Assembly (NCBI GenBank): GCA_015075375.1 | Contig: JABTUM010000004.1 | Coordinates: 1-64,000, forward strand | Direction: 5' to 3' | Source: Planctomycetota bacterium | Lineage (GTDB): Bacteria > Planctomycetota > SZUA-567 > H5-PLA8 | DNA length: 64,000 nt | Shown here: positions 22,903 to 31,422 of the stretch, one piece after another | Position numbering within the stretch: position 1 is the first letter of the stretch | How the letters are laid out: each line of letters begins with the position of its first letter | Position numbers and translations under genes: made by a program | Notes under the pieces: generated by a model | Seen by the model: only the letters and a program-made list of their open reading frames with translations | Databases searched by the model: none | What the model was told of the DNA's origin: nothing

Positions 22903-23157
22903 ATGGCTTGGTTGGGAATCGTCGTGGACGTGGTGCTGCGGGTCTTGAAGTCCCTCTTCGGGATGGACCGGCCCGCTCAAACGGAGGTGACGCATGCGAA
23001 GCCTGAAAGTCCGCTCCCTGCTGCTCCTGGCGGCGATGACGCTCTGCTGGATGAGTTGGGGGTGCGGCGAAGTGACGCTGGGGCCGCGCACCAAGACGGA
23101 GTACGTGATCCTGCACGCGGGCCGTCCGATGGACGTGCTCGAGAACCGCAAGGTTAA
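22903..23157 (+). CDS. Small amphipathic/membrane-type protein overlapping the next gene
   Basis: An 84-residue frame from ATG 22903 with an excellent AGGAGG ribosome site. Residues 1-22 (MAWLGIVVDVVLRVLKSLFG) form an amphipathic or membrane-inserting helix. Residues 23-45 are Pro/Glu-rich, and the remainder is read through the next gene in another frame and looks non-conserved. The layout, a short membrane protein with a lipoprotein-like gene embedded in its second half in the +1 frame, resembles spanin gene pairs, but the sequence is too short to prove it. An alternative is a tail-region membrane protein. Confidence 0.4.
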   Translation: MAWLGIVVDVVLRVLKSLFGMDRPAQTEVTHAKPESPLPAAPGGDDALLDELGVRRSDAGAAHQDGVRDPARGPSDGRAREPQG

Positions 23158-23275
23158 GGGCCGCGCCAAGGACGGTTCGGGCGAGGCCGTGGAACAGGAT
23201 ATCGGCGGCTGGGTGGCGATGCCCGCCGATCATTGGGACGCCGTCAAGCGCGCGCTGGAACAAGGAAAGAAGTAG
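22994..23275 (+). CDS. Small secreted or lipoprotein-like phage protein
   Basis: A 93-residue protein with a signal sequence (MRSLKVRSLLLLAAMTLCWMSWGC) in which the Cys at residue 24 could be a lipidation site (SWGC is a loose lipobox). The mature part begins GEVTLGPRTKTEYVILHAG and has a compact domain with IGGWVAMPADHWDAVKRAL. The WVAMP and 'A-D-x-W' style end recalls phage proteins found with spanins or lysis functions. AACGGAGGTGACGC gives it a ribosome site inside the upstream gene. It may be an outer-membrane spanin; the evidence is the signal sequence and gene overlap only. Confidence 0.55.
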   Translation: MRSLKVRSLLLLAAMTLCWMSWGCGEVTLGPRTKTEYVILHAGRPMDVLENRKVKGRAKDGSGEAVEQDIGGWVAMPADHWDAVKRALEQGKK

Positions 23276-23278
23276 CCC

Positions 23279-25276
23279 ATGGCTTCGTCGCAAGGCATCC
23301 GCGCGGGCGCGGCATTCATCGAACTGTCGGTCAACGACAGCAAGCTCATCAAGGGCCTGCAACAAGCGCTGACCCGCTTGAAGAGCTTGGGGTCGGGCCT
23401 GCAATCCATCGGCTCCGGCATGCAGGCCCTCGGCTCTCGGACGTTGGCTGTAGGTGCAGGTATCGTCACGCCACTCTTGGCCGCCGCCAAGAGCTTCGCC
23501 GAGATGGGCGACGCCCTGGACAAGATGTCCGCGCGCACGGGCATCAGCGTCGAGGCGCTCTCGGAGTTGGGCCACGCGGCGCAGCTCTCCGGTGCTTCGA
23601 TGGAGGATGTCGAAGGCGCCATCCGGCGCATGCAGCGCACGCTCGCCGAAGCGCGCTCGGGGTCCAAAACGGCCCTGGAGGCGCTCTCGGCGCTGGGGCT
23701 CGCCGTCGAAGACCTCCAAGCGCTCTCGCCCGACGAGCAGTTCGCGCTGATCGGTTCGCGCTTGAATGCCATCGAAGACCCCGCCGAGCGCGCGGCAACC
23801 GCCATGGAAGTCTTCGGACGCTCCGGGACGAACCTGCTCCCGATGCTGGGAGACCTGAGCCAACTCCGGGCGGAGGCGCGGCGGCTGGGAGTCGTCATGT
23901 CCACCGAGGACGCCCAAGCCGCCGCCGCGCTCAACGATGGCCTGGACCGCTTGTGGGCCACGCTACGAAGTCTGGTCGTCACCGTGGGCTCCGCGCTCGC
24001 GCCGCTACTGGCCGAATGGGCCGGCCGGATGCAGGAACTCGTCGCCAGCGCGCGCAACTGGCTTGCGCAAAACCAGGGCCTCGTGACTTCGATCCTCCAA
24101 CTCGGCGTGTCACTCCTCGGAATTGGAGCCGCGCTTACGGCCTTGGGCGGAACCCTATCGGCCCTGGGTACGGCATTCGGAGCCTTTGCGAGCGTAGCCT
24201 CGGCGGCGCTGGCGTTCGTCCTGTCGCCCCTGGGCCTCGTGCTCACCGCGATTGCCGGGCTTGGAACGTACTTGGTCTGGGCATCAGGCGTGGGCGGCGA
24301 GGCGCTTACCTGGCTGGGCCAACGCTTCGGCGAACTGAAGGGCTTCGCGCTGGAATCTTTTCAGGGGATGCAAGACGCCCTGGCCGCCGGCGACCTCGCC
24401 CTGGCGGCCCGCGTATTGTGGCTGAGCCTCCAAGTCGTCTGGCGCGCCGGAATCAACACGCTCATGGGCTGGTGGCTGGACTTCAAGAACTGGTACTTGT
24501 CGCAAACCTCCGGCCTCTTCACCGGGGCCGTGGTGCTCGCCACCAACGCCTGGTTCGGCCTCCGGCGCGTCTGGGCCACCACCGTCAACTTCTGGGCGGA
24601 CCTGTTGGGTAAGTTCGCCTCGTTCTTCGTGCGCACCTGGAACGATCTCGGCGGCTTCGTCGCCAAGCAGTGGACCAAAGCGTTGGCGGTGATCGACCCG
24701 ACGATCAACGTCGAGGCCGTGAATCGGCGCATTGACCAGGAAACCGAGCAACGCAACCGGGACGTCTCCAACCGTACCCTGGACGCGCGGCTTGATCGCG
24801 AGCAGGAGCTTCAAGACCTGGAATCCTCGCGCCAGCGGACGCTGGTGGATATCGCCGCCACCGCCGACGCCGAAGACCAGACCCGCCGCGAGCAGTCCGA
24901 ACGCCAACGCCAAGACGGACAAGACGCGCTCGAAGCCGCTCGCGCGGAATGGCGCTTGGCCGTGGAAGAGGCCAAAGCCAAGCGCGAAGGGGCGCGAAGG
25001 GATTCCTCGCCCGAGGCCCCTACCCCACCCGCGCCCCCTGAGCCGCCCAGCCTGGGCGACTTAAAACAGGAACTGGCCGCCGTCGCCCCAGAAATCGAAG
25101 ACCGCGTGAAGCTCACTTTCGACGTTTCGGGCGGCTTCTCGGCCGCCGCCGCCGACCGGATCGGCGTGGGCGAGAGCGTCCAGGAGCGGGCCGCCAAGGC
25201 CGCCGAAGAGACCGCCAAGCACACCCGCAAGATCGCCCAAAGAATAGACCAGAACGACGGACTCGTCTTTGCGTGA
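23279..25276 (+). CDS. Tape measure protein
   Basis: A 665-residue tape measure protein; with the usual 1.5 angstroms per residue for the helical scaffold it predicts a tail near 100 nm. Residues 1-60 (FIELSVNDSKLIKGLQQALTRLKSLG) and 70-190 (MGDALDKMSARTGISVEALSELGHAAQLSG) are the typical start of siphovirus tape measures. Hydrophobic segments at about 260-335 (LGVSLLGIGAALTALGGTLS, ASAALAFVLSPLGLVLTAIAG) form the membrane-interacting part. A long charged coiled-coil at about 480-560 (EQRNRDVSNRTLDARL, DQTRREQSERQRQDGQD) and a Pro-rich linker precede a short end domain. It lies after the chaperone pair as expected. Confidence 0.9.
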   Translation: MASSQGIRAGAAFIELSVNDSKLIKGLQQALTRLKSLGSGLQSIGSGMQALGSRTLAVGAGIVTPLLAAAKSFAEMGDALDKMSARTGISVEALSELGHAAQLSGASMEDVEGAIRRMQRTLAEARSGSKTALEALSALGLAVEDLQALSPDEQFALIGSRLNAIEDPAERAATAMEVFGRSGTNLLPMLGDLSQLRAEARRLGVVMSTEDAQAAAALNDGLDRLWATLRSLVVTVGSALAPLLAEWAGRMQELVASARNWLAQNQGLVTSILQLGVSLLGIGAALTALGGTLSALGTAFGAFASVASAALAFVLSPLGLVLTAIAGLGTYLVWASGVGGEALTWLGQRFGELKGFALESFQGMQDALAAGDLALAARVLWLSLQVVWRAGINTLMGWWLDFKNWYLSQTSGLFTGAVVLATNAWFGLRRVWATTVNFWADLLGKFASFFVRTWNDLGGFVAKQWTKALAVIDPTINVEAVNRRIDQETEQRNRDVSNRTLDARLDREQELQDLESSRQRTLVDIAATADAEDQTRREQSERQRQDGQDALEAARAEWRLAVEEAKAKREGARRDSSPEAPTPPAPPEPPSLGDLKQELAAVAPEIEDRVKLTFDVSGGFSAAAADRIGVGESVQERAAKAAEETAKHTRKIAQRIDQNDGLVFA

Positions 25277-25284
25277 GGTGAAGC

Positions 25285-26088
25285 GTGGCGATGGTCGAAG
25301 AACTCTTTCAGGGACGAACCGAGACCGTCTCGGACCGGCCTTCGGCGGAGATTCCGTTCGTCGTGCGCGAGGCCGCCGATGAGGCGGAAGTCAAAGCCGC
25401 CGCGCTGGCCGATACCCCCTTGCTCTATGCCGGACTGCCCCGCAAGAGCATCGAGATCGCCGAACGGATTAACGCGGTCACCTGGAAGATCGTCGTCCGC
25501 TACGAGAAGGCCGAGCATGCCGAACAGGAGAACCCTGAGCCGGTATTCTCGTTCGATACTTCCGGCGGCACACAGCACATCACGCAGTCCTTGCAGACCC
25601 GCGCGCGCTACGGGCCGCAAGCCTCTGAGTTGCTCGGCGGGGCCATCGGCTTTGACGGCGAGCAAGTCGCCGGTGTAGACATCGCCGTACCCGTCTACAA
25701 CTTCGCCGAGACGCGGTTCTTCTCGCCCGGCGCGGTGGACAACGCCTTCCTGGGCGTCATATTCCGCGCCACGGGGTCGGTCAACTTCGATGCGTTCCGA
25801 GGGTTCTTAGCCGGCGAAGTGCTCTTCCTGGGCGCCTCAGGCTCGCGGCGCGGGACCGATCCCGACGACCTGTGGGAGATCACTTACAAGTTCGCCGCCT
25901 CGCCCAACCGTGAAAACCTCCAAGTCGGGTCCATCGCCGGCATCGCCAAGAAGGGCTGGGATTACCTCTGGGTCCAGTACGCCGCCGACGTGGACGACGG
26001 CGTGCAGGCGCTCATCAAGAAGCCCGTCGCCGTCTATGTCGAGCGCGTCTACCCCGAAACCGAGTTCGCCCTGCTGGGGCTGGGTTAG
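25285..26088 (+). CDS. Tail tip/baseplate-region protein of unknown family
   Basis: A 267-residue protein from GTG 25285. It is beta-rich with conserved-looking elements: FVVREAADEAEVKAAAL, LPRKSIEIAERINAVTWKIVVRYEK, TSGGTQHITQSLQTRARYG, then DIAVPVYNFAETRFFSPGAV and TYKFAASPNRENLQVG. I cannot name the family, but I have an impression of similar unnamed proteins following tape measures in related prophages. The position indicates a distal tail or tail tip role. A pH-neutral composition and no signal peptide fit a virion protein. Confidence 0.55.
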   Translation: MAMVEELFQGRTETVSDRPSAEIPFVVREAADEAEVKAAALADTPLLYAGLPRKSIEIAERINAVTWKIVVRYEKAEHAEQENPEPVFSFDTSGGTQHITQSLQTRARYGPQASELLGGAIGFDGEQVAGVDIAVPVYNFAETRFFSPGAVDNAFLGVIFRATGSVNFDAFRGFLAGEVLFLGASGSRRGTDPDDLWEITYKFAASPNRENLQVGSIAGIAKKGWDYLWVQYAADVDDGVQALIKKPVAVYVERVYPETEFALLGLG

Positions 26089-26094
26089 CGTCCC

Positions 26095-26934
26095 GTGGCC
26101 GACCCCCTCCAGAAAGTCGCCCCCGGCTCTGCCCTGCGCATTCCGGCTGTGGCCTACAACGCCTTCGTGGACGCGGCGCTGGATTACCGTGGCCGCGCCC
26201 GTACCGTCGCCAGCGAGCCGCCCTTTAAGGATACGCGCAACGGGATCGTGTACGTCCGCAACGACTGCGGGGAAGACCAGGCACGCTTTGCGGTCCTGGG
26301 GCTCGACGATCTCGTCATCACGCCCGCCGATAACTTGCTGGAGTTCAAGAACCGCGTCGTACTCTCCGGGGTCATACCGGAGCTGCGCCATAGAGGGCGT
26401 TTCGGCATCCTGGCCGAGCCCTTGGGTATCGACCGAACCGGACTGGCTTACGTCCTCGGGATCTGCCCAGCCAAGATCACGATCCCGGATGACGCCCAAG
26501 CCGGTCCCGAGCGCGCGCGTTTCGCCGATATCGCCGAAGACGAAACCGCCCACCTTACCGTTCAATCCGGTGGCGCGGCCGAAGTGCTCTGGCTGGACGA
26601 GGCCGATCCGGAGTTACCCGAAGGCGAAGACGACACGCGCTGGGCCGTCGTGCGCCTGGGGATCGCGCCTACGGTTTTTCCGATTAAGCTCGAACAGACC
26701 GGCGGGGGCAACGGCAGCGCCTCTGGACCGGCCACCTGGACCTATACGCTTCGGGACTTCTACACCGAGGCCGTACTGCTCGAAGCCACGGACCCGACCG
26801 CCGAGCCGCACCAATGGCGTCGCCCCGCCGTCGGCGGCATGAGCGCCGCGACCTTTGGTCTGGCGCATTACACGCACGACGGCAGGCTCGCGCTTTCCTG
26901 GATCAACGAGACGGTCGAACAGGAGGCGTGCTAA
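26095..26934 (+). CDS. Tail-associated protein of unknown family
   Basis: A 279-residue protein (GTG start). It starts VAPGSALRIPAVAYNAFVDAALDYR, a helix used as an oligomerisation element in several tail-fibre-region proteins, and continues with repeated beta segments (GRFGILAEPLGIDRTGLAYVLG, WTYTLRDFYTEAVLLEA). This order of 'PG-S-A-L-R-I-P-A-x-A-x-N' followed by beta domains recalls tail-tip or fibre-adaptor proteins. It lies six bases after the previous gene. Cysteine content is ordinary here, in contrast to the next protein. Confidence 0.55.
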   Translation: MADPLQKVAPGSALRIPAVAYNAFVDAALDYRGRARTVASEPPFKDTRNGIVYVRNDCGEDQARFAVLGLDDLVITPADNLLEFKNRVVLSGVIPELRHRGRFGILAEPLGIDRTGLAYVLGICPAKITIPDDAQAGPERARFADIAEDETAHLTVQSGGAAEVLWLDEADPELPEGEDDTRWAVVRLGIAPTVFPIKLEQTGGGNGSASGPATWTYTLRDFYTEAVLLEATDPTAEPHQWRRPAVGGMSAATFGLAHYTHDGRLALSWINETVEQEAC

Positions 26935-26937
26935 GCC

Positions 26938-28302
26938 ATGCCCGGCGCAGCCATCGTCCGAGCCTCCGGGAAACGCGGCGTGCGCACGAGCGGTAAAGCC
27001 GCCGTGGAACCCTGTCCCGCGTGCTGCGGCGGCAGCGGCGCGAACCCCTGCACCGAATGCGGGTTAAACTGCCCGCCCAGCCCGCAGTGCCAGCAAGCCT
27101 GCGCCCACTGCGACGAATGCGAAGGCGACTGCACCCAAGCCTGCCAAGAACTGGACATTTGCATGCAGGCTTGCGCGGAAGCGCAGAGCTTATGCTTGAA
27201 CGCCTGCGAGAATACTTACTCGGTTTGCACCAGCCAATGCGACCCCGAGAGCCCCGATTACGAAGCGTGCCTCGCCGCCTGCGAAGCGCAACGGAACGCC
27301 TGCTTTTCAGACTGCGGCGAATGCAACCCGTCCGACTGCCCGACCTACTCCGAATGCCAGTCCTGCCAAGAAACGTGCTTCCCCGACTGCGCTACCTGCC
27401 AAGCCTGCCGCGACCAACAGGAGCAGGAAGCCGCCTACCAGTACATCCAGACCAACGGAGCCCTGGACTTAGGGACCATCCCCGCCGGCGGCATTACTCT
27501 CACCGTCGTGCCCCTGTCAGACTTGAACCAACTCGTCGTAAGCTTTCATGCGGAAGTAACCGGCGGCGGGTTCTATCGCGGCAGCGTCTTCTTCGCCGGT
27601 GAACCCGTGCCGTACCAGTCCGCCGATGCGCCCTTCGTGGACCTCGGCTGCGAAGACGCGCTCGACTTCACCGTCACGGTCAATCGTCCTCTAGCCAAGT
27701 GCCAGCAATACACTCTTACCGTTTTACCGGCGATTTTTTCCTGCCTCAGCGCCGTCAACTGCAATACGGTCCTAGATGTCTTCCAGTTCGCGACCATTGT
27801 GTCCGACGCCGATATCGGGCGGGGATGGTTTCGGCCCATCGGCTGGTCCTGGGGCAAGCCCGGCGCGCCGCCGGGATCGCAGTTCCCCGGCAACGTCTGG
27901 TCCACCTCCTGCATCGGTGAAGCCTCCAAGATCATCCGCCGCACCTACCGCTACCGCGTCAACAGCAGTGCCTCCAAGTGCCTGCGCGTCTACGTGCGCC
28001 ATGCCGGCATCGCCAAGACCTGCGGCACGAACCCCAAGGTCTTGCTGGAGTGCTCCACCGTTTCAGAGTTGGAGGGGAGCGGCCCCGACGGTTCATTCGC
28101 CGAACTGCAACTCCACAACCGGCGCAGTCCGCTAAGCCTGGAGACGGATTTCGTACACGCTTCGTACTACAACCACCACATTGACGCAGGCGCTACGCCC
28201 GAGTGCTGCGGGCAGTTCACGTTCTCCTTCGATATCGAGATCAAAGTCGAGTGCATTGGCAGCTTGGACGATGCGCCCGGCTACGTCTGCCCGGCCTGTT
28301 AG
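26938..28302 (+). CDS. Cysteine-rich late phage protein with tandem CX3C motifs
   Basis: A 454-residue protein of unknown family. Residues 26-157 contain 30 cysteines (about 23 percent). Eight CX3C motifs begin at 51, 65, 75, 86, 97, 111, 122 and 147, mostly 10, 11 or 14 residues apart, so on a helix the cysteines would lie along one face. Spacers are acidic and helix-friendly. From about 165 a beta-rich domain of 290 residues follows (DLGTIPAGGITLTVVPLSDL, FRPIGWSWGKPG, FTFSFDIEIKVECIG) with another 13 cysteines, ending CPAC. The gene is in the tail-tip/fibre position, so it may be a virion surface or host-contact protein. Metal binding and disulfide bonding are both possible. There is no signal peptide. 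Confidence 0.75.
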   Translation: MPGAAIVRASGKRGVRTSGKAAVEPCPACCGGSGANPCTECGLNCPPSPQCQQACAHCDECEGDCTQACQELDICMQACAEAQSLCLNACENTYSVCTSQCDPESPDYEACLAACEAQRNACFSDCGECNPSDCPTYSECQSCQETCFPDCATCQACRDQQEQEAAYQYIQTNGALDLGTIPAGGITLTVVPLSDLNQLVVSFHAEVTGGGFYRGSVFFAGEPVPYQSADAPFVDLGCEDALDFTVTVNRPLAKCQQYTLTVLPAIFSCLSAVNCNTVLDVFQFATIVSDADIGRGWFRPIGWSWGKPGAPPGSQFPGNVWSTSCIGEASKIIRRTYRYRVNSSASKCLRVYVRHAGIAKTCGTNPKVLLECSTVSELEGSGPDGSFAELQLHNRRSPLSLETDFVHASYYNHHIDAGATPECCGQFTFSFDIEIKVECIGSLDDAPGYVCPAC

Positions 28303-28311
28303 GGATCTGCC

Positions 28312-28668
28312 ATGGCGAAGCTGTATCCGAAGAACGATGGCCCGGTGCAGGTCGAGACTGCACGAACGGCAAGGCAGCCGAAGCACCCCTCACCCGGCAA
28401 GTCGTTGGGCTTGGCGAGCTTCGTGAAAGGCATGCTCTCGGGTCAGGTCAGCCCCGAGATTCGCGAGGCGCGCATAGCCATCTGTCGGGCATGCACGGCC
28501 ACGGACAGCAAGGGCGAGCGGCTGTTCCGGGAGATCGGCGGGAGGATGTATTGCGGAGAGCCGAAATTACAGAAACTCCTTCGTGTGGATGCGCGGGACG
28601 GATGCGGATGCAATTTATCGTTAAAGATCGAATATAAAAACGCAACGTGCCCACACAATAAGTGGTAG
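28312..28668 (+). CDS. Zinc-binding-type small phage protein
   Basis: A 118-residue protein, last of the plus-strand late genes. Cysteines at 58, 61, 81, 98, 100 and 113 (ICRACTATDSKGERLF, RMYCGEPKL, DGCGCNL, TCPHNKW) suggest one or two zinc sites. The N-terminal 45 residues are basic and disordered, then LASFVKGMLSGQVSPEIREARIAICRAC looks like a conserved family element. I recall unnamed phage genes with this CGEP...GCGC...CPxxKW pattern, but no function is known. It follows the Cys-rich protein by 9 bases and is probably co-expressed. Confidence 0.6.
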   Translation: MAKLYPKNDGPVQVETARTARQPKHPSPGKSLGLASFVKGMLSGQVSPEIREARIAICRACTATDSKGERLFREIGGRMYCGEPKLQKLLRVDARDGCGCNLSLKIEYKNATCPHNKW

Positions 28669-28731
28669 ATTACGCCGACCTCAACCGTTGGACCTCGACA
28701 ACAATGCCGACTTCTCAAGCACCACTTTCAA

Positions 28732-31422
28732 TCATTCGATTGAACGAAACTCTTCGCAAAGCGCAGAAAAACCAATGTTCGAATCAACTCTGTCGTGGGG
28801 AATCAGGACATAGAACCAAGGCTTGCCCCCATACGTGCGTGAATGGTAACTGGCATGCCGGCACCAGGCGATTGCAGATCGCTTCTTCTCCTGAACAATA
28901 CTATCCCAAGTCTCGTCAGCACGTTTGGGCTCACATAAAAAGCAGGCATTCTCGGTTTCAACGGCAAAGTCCGGAATGTATTCAGCTTGATCGCGCCCAT
29001 AGAAAATCTGGAACTGCCCCTTCTCTGGCTTCAACCATTTGATTACAGACTTATCATTCTCAAAGATAACCGCAAGACGACGCTCCGAATCGGACTGAAA
29101 TTTCTGTACGGGATAGAGGCACTTCTGAAAGCCGCCGAACAACATGCCGCGAATCAACTGCCGCTCCTCCACCGGCTGACGAAAGTTTCGTGGCTGTTGA
29201 CCGGCGTCAGCCGTGTAGTTGTTTGATCTTAATTGCGTGAAGCCCTTACTTATGTTGGCCTCATACTCAACCGGCGACTCCCAATAGTGCGGCTGCATTT
29301 GAGTGTGCACGAGGTCCACCAAAGATCGGCGGTGATATTGCAGCACGTTCTCGACGGCCTCTGCATTCGGCAAATACGACTTCAAGTGCTGGACGACCTG
29401 TCCGGCCAACTTGTACAAAAGGTCGAACATTTCGTCATAGCAGACGTCATCCTTGTCCATCAAGCCCGTGACAATGTAGTTCTCAGGACGTGACTCATGT
29501 ATGGGCGCGCCGTTTGCGGCCAGCCGCTCCTGCTGGTTAGTGCGCAATTCGTGCAGCAAAATCTCCATGGATACTGGCTGTAGGCGAACATTGGAAACAT
29601 CCAGATCAAAGTCCTTGAACCCTGCCTTCACTTCGTCTTTCGGCACCAATACGATTCTCGGAATGTCAATGGTCCGCTCAATGAAATGGCTAATCGTCCT
29701 CGCAACGATCTTCGGGATATCCGGTTGCTCACCTACCCCCGGCAAAGTTCCTTGCACCTTCCTTGCCGCATATTCCGACGCGGCTTCCTGTATCAGTTTC
29801 GACAGGTTCTCCTCTTTCTTAAGATCATACGAGCGCGACAGTCGTTCGAAGCGCTTATGAATGACCTCCATAGTCACCTGAGCTACTTCTCGCTCTTCTG
29901 ACGTCTTGAAGGGCAGCGCCTTCTGTGCATCGACTGTTAAAGGCTCAGTTCCTGGCGAAGGCTCTGAAACAAGAGCCTCTACCAGCGGCTTGACGATCAC
30001 CGCTTCCTTGCGCTCCAGCGGAATATCCCGGCCGATCACTACACCCGTTTTGATGATCGAGTCGGGCTTGTTGGCGTCGTCTACGATCTCCTGGAAGCGG
30101 TCGTGAGCCACGATGGTCAAGCGATCCACCGATTTGATTCCGGTTTTCTGGCCGTAGGGCAAACGCAGACCTCGCCCAATGGATTGCTCCACGAGCGTCT
30201 TTGAGTTCGCCGCGCGCAACGGAACAATGGTATAGAGATTCGTGACGTCCCAACCTTCCTTCAGCATGTTGACGTGGATGACAATCTCGGTCGCCTCTTT
30301 CGGGTCTTCGACCGCCAAAAGACGGGCGACTGTTTCTTCGTTTTCTTCGCCACGCTGATTCGAATGGACCGTGATGACGCGATCCTTGTAGCGACCGTCG
30401 AAGAAACTACTTTGCTTGACTTCGGCCATCAGTTTCTCGGCGTGCGCGGTATCTTCCGCGACCACCAGCATGAATGGCTTGACCAGCGGGCGGCTGTTCT
30501 GTCGCGCGTAGACTTCCAGCTCGACCTTCGCCGCCTCGTGAACGCGAACTCCGTCCTCCAATTTCACGCGCTCTAGCTGTTCCTTGCTGTACTGCGAGGG
30601 ATCGAAGTTCTCGCGCGTCGCGACGGCGGGCTCTTTCACGAAGCCATCGGAAAGCGCTTTCGAGAGCGGGTAACTGTAGATCACGTTCTTGAAGGGGACC
30701 GCGCGCCCGGCGGCTTCCACTTGCGGCGTGGCGGTCAGCTCCAGACCCAGCACCGGCTTCAACTCGTTGATCGCGCGCACGCCGGCGGAGGCCCGGTAGC
30801 GATGGCTCTCGTCCATCAGCATCACCAGGTCCGGCAAGCCGGCCAGGTAATCGAAGTAGCTCTGCCCGATGTACTCGGCCAGGCGCTTGATGCGGGGCGC
30901 GGCGCCGCCGCGCACTTCGCTGTTAATCTTGGAGATATTGAAGATGTTGACGTGCACGCCGGATTCGCCCAGCAGGTCGCGCTTGCGCACGCCGCGCCCA
31001 GTCTCGTAGTTGTCGCCGGTCACGATTTCCGGCGGATTGACGGCGAACTCCGCGATGCCCTGGAAGACGTATTTCGGCGTGTTGGGCGTGAAGTCGGCGA
31101 TCAGCTTATTGTAGATGGTCAGGTTCGGGGCGAGGACGAAGAAGTTCCGCACGCCCTTGGCCAGATGCAGATAGGAGATAAAGGCGCCCATCAGTCGGGT
31201 CTTGCCCACGCCAGTGGCGAGCGCGAAGCAGAGCGACGGAAAATCGCGCTCGAAGTCCTCCACCGTGGGGTAACTGCCCCGAATGACTTCCAGGTCTTTG
31301 GCCAGGTCGCGCTCTTTCTTGAGCGGGATCAGGTCGGCGACTTCGGCCAGGATTTCGAGCGACTCGCGCTGGGGCGGGCGGAGGCTCAGGCGCGCGGAGA
31401 TGTTCTGAATATGGCGGTTCAT
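28732..31422 (-). CDS. res: Type III restriction enzyme Res subunit
   Basis: An 896-residue helicase-nuclease. The SF2 domain has Walker A ATGVGKT at 69-75, DESHRYRAS as the DEAD-box equivalent near 210, GLELTATPQ as motif III, and EGWDVTNLYTIVPLRA then QSIGRGLRLP as motifs V and VI. The C-terminal PDDEXK nuclease reads PDFAVETENACFLCEPK near 850 (D, E-x-K). ATG 31422 overlaps the DUF1016 stop (ATGA); a frame running back to 31584 has no family resemblance. With Mod it would cut DNA between inversely oriented unmethylated sites. The C-terminal half of the gene has visibly lower GC than the N-terminal third. It is the last gene of the seven-gene unit. Confidence 0.92.
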   Translation of the reverse strand: MNRHIQNISARLSLRPPQRESLEILAEVADLIPLKKERDLAKDLEVIRGSYPTVEDFERDFPSLCFALATGVGKTRLMGAFISYLHLAKGVRNFFVLAPNLTIYNKLIADFTPNTPKYVFQGIAEFAVNPPEIVTGDNYETGRGVRKRDLLGESGVHVNIFNISKINSEVRGGAAPRIKRLAEYIGQSYFDYLAGLPDLVMLMDESHRYRASAGVRAINELKPVLGLELTATPQVEAAGRAVPFKNVIYSYPLSKALSDGFVKEPAVATRENFDPSQYSKEQLERVKLEDGVRVHEAAKVELEVYARQNSRPLVKPFMLVVAEDTAHAEKLMAEVKQSSFFDGRYKDRVITVHSNQRGEENEETVARLLAVEDPKEATEIVIHVNMLKEGWDVTNLYTIVPLRAANSKTLVEQSIGRGLRLPYGQKTGIKSVDRLTIVAHDRFQEIVDDANKPDSIIKTGVVIGRDIPLERKEAVIVKPLVEALVSEPSPGTEPLTVDAQKALPFKTSEEREVAQVTMEVIHKRFERLSRSYDLKKEENLSKLIQEAASEYAARKVQGTLPGVGEQPDIPKIVARTISHFIERTIDIPRIVLVPKDEVKAGFKDFDLDVSNVRLQPVSMEILLHELRTNQQERLAANGAPIHESRPENYIVTGLMDKDDVCYDEMFDLLYKLAGQVVQHLKSYLPNAEAVENVLQYHRRSLVDLVHTQMQPHYWESPVEYEANISKGFTQLRSNNYTADAGQQPRNFRQPVEERQLIRGMLFGGFQKCLYPVQKFQSDSERRLAVIFENDKSVIKWLKPEKGQFQIFYGRDQAEYIPDFAVETENACFLCEPKRADETWDSIVQEKKRSAIAWCRHASYHSRTYGGKPWFYVLIPHDRVDSNIGFSALCEEFRSIE

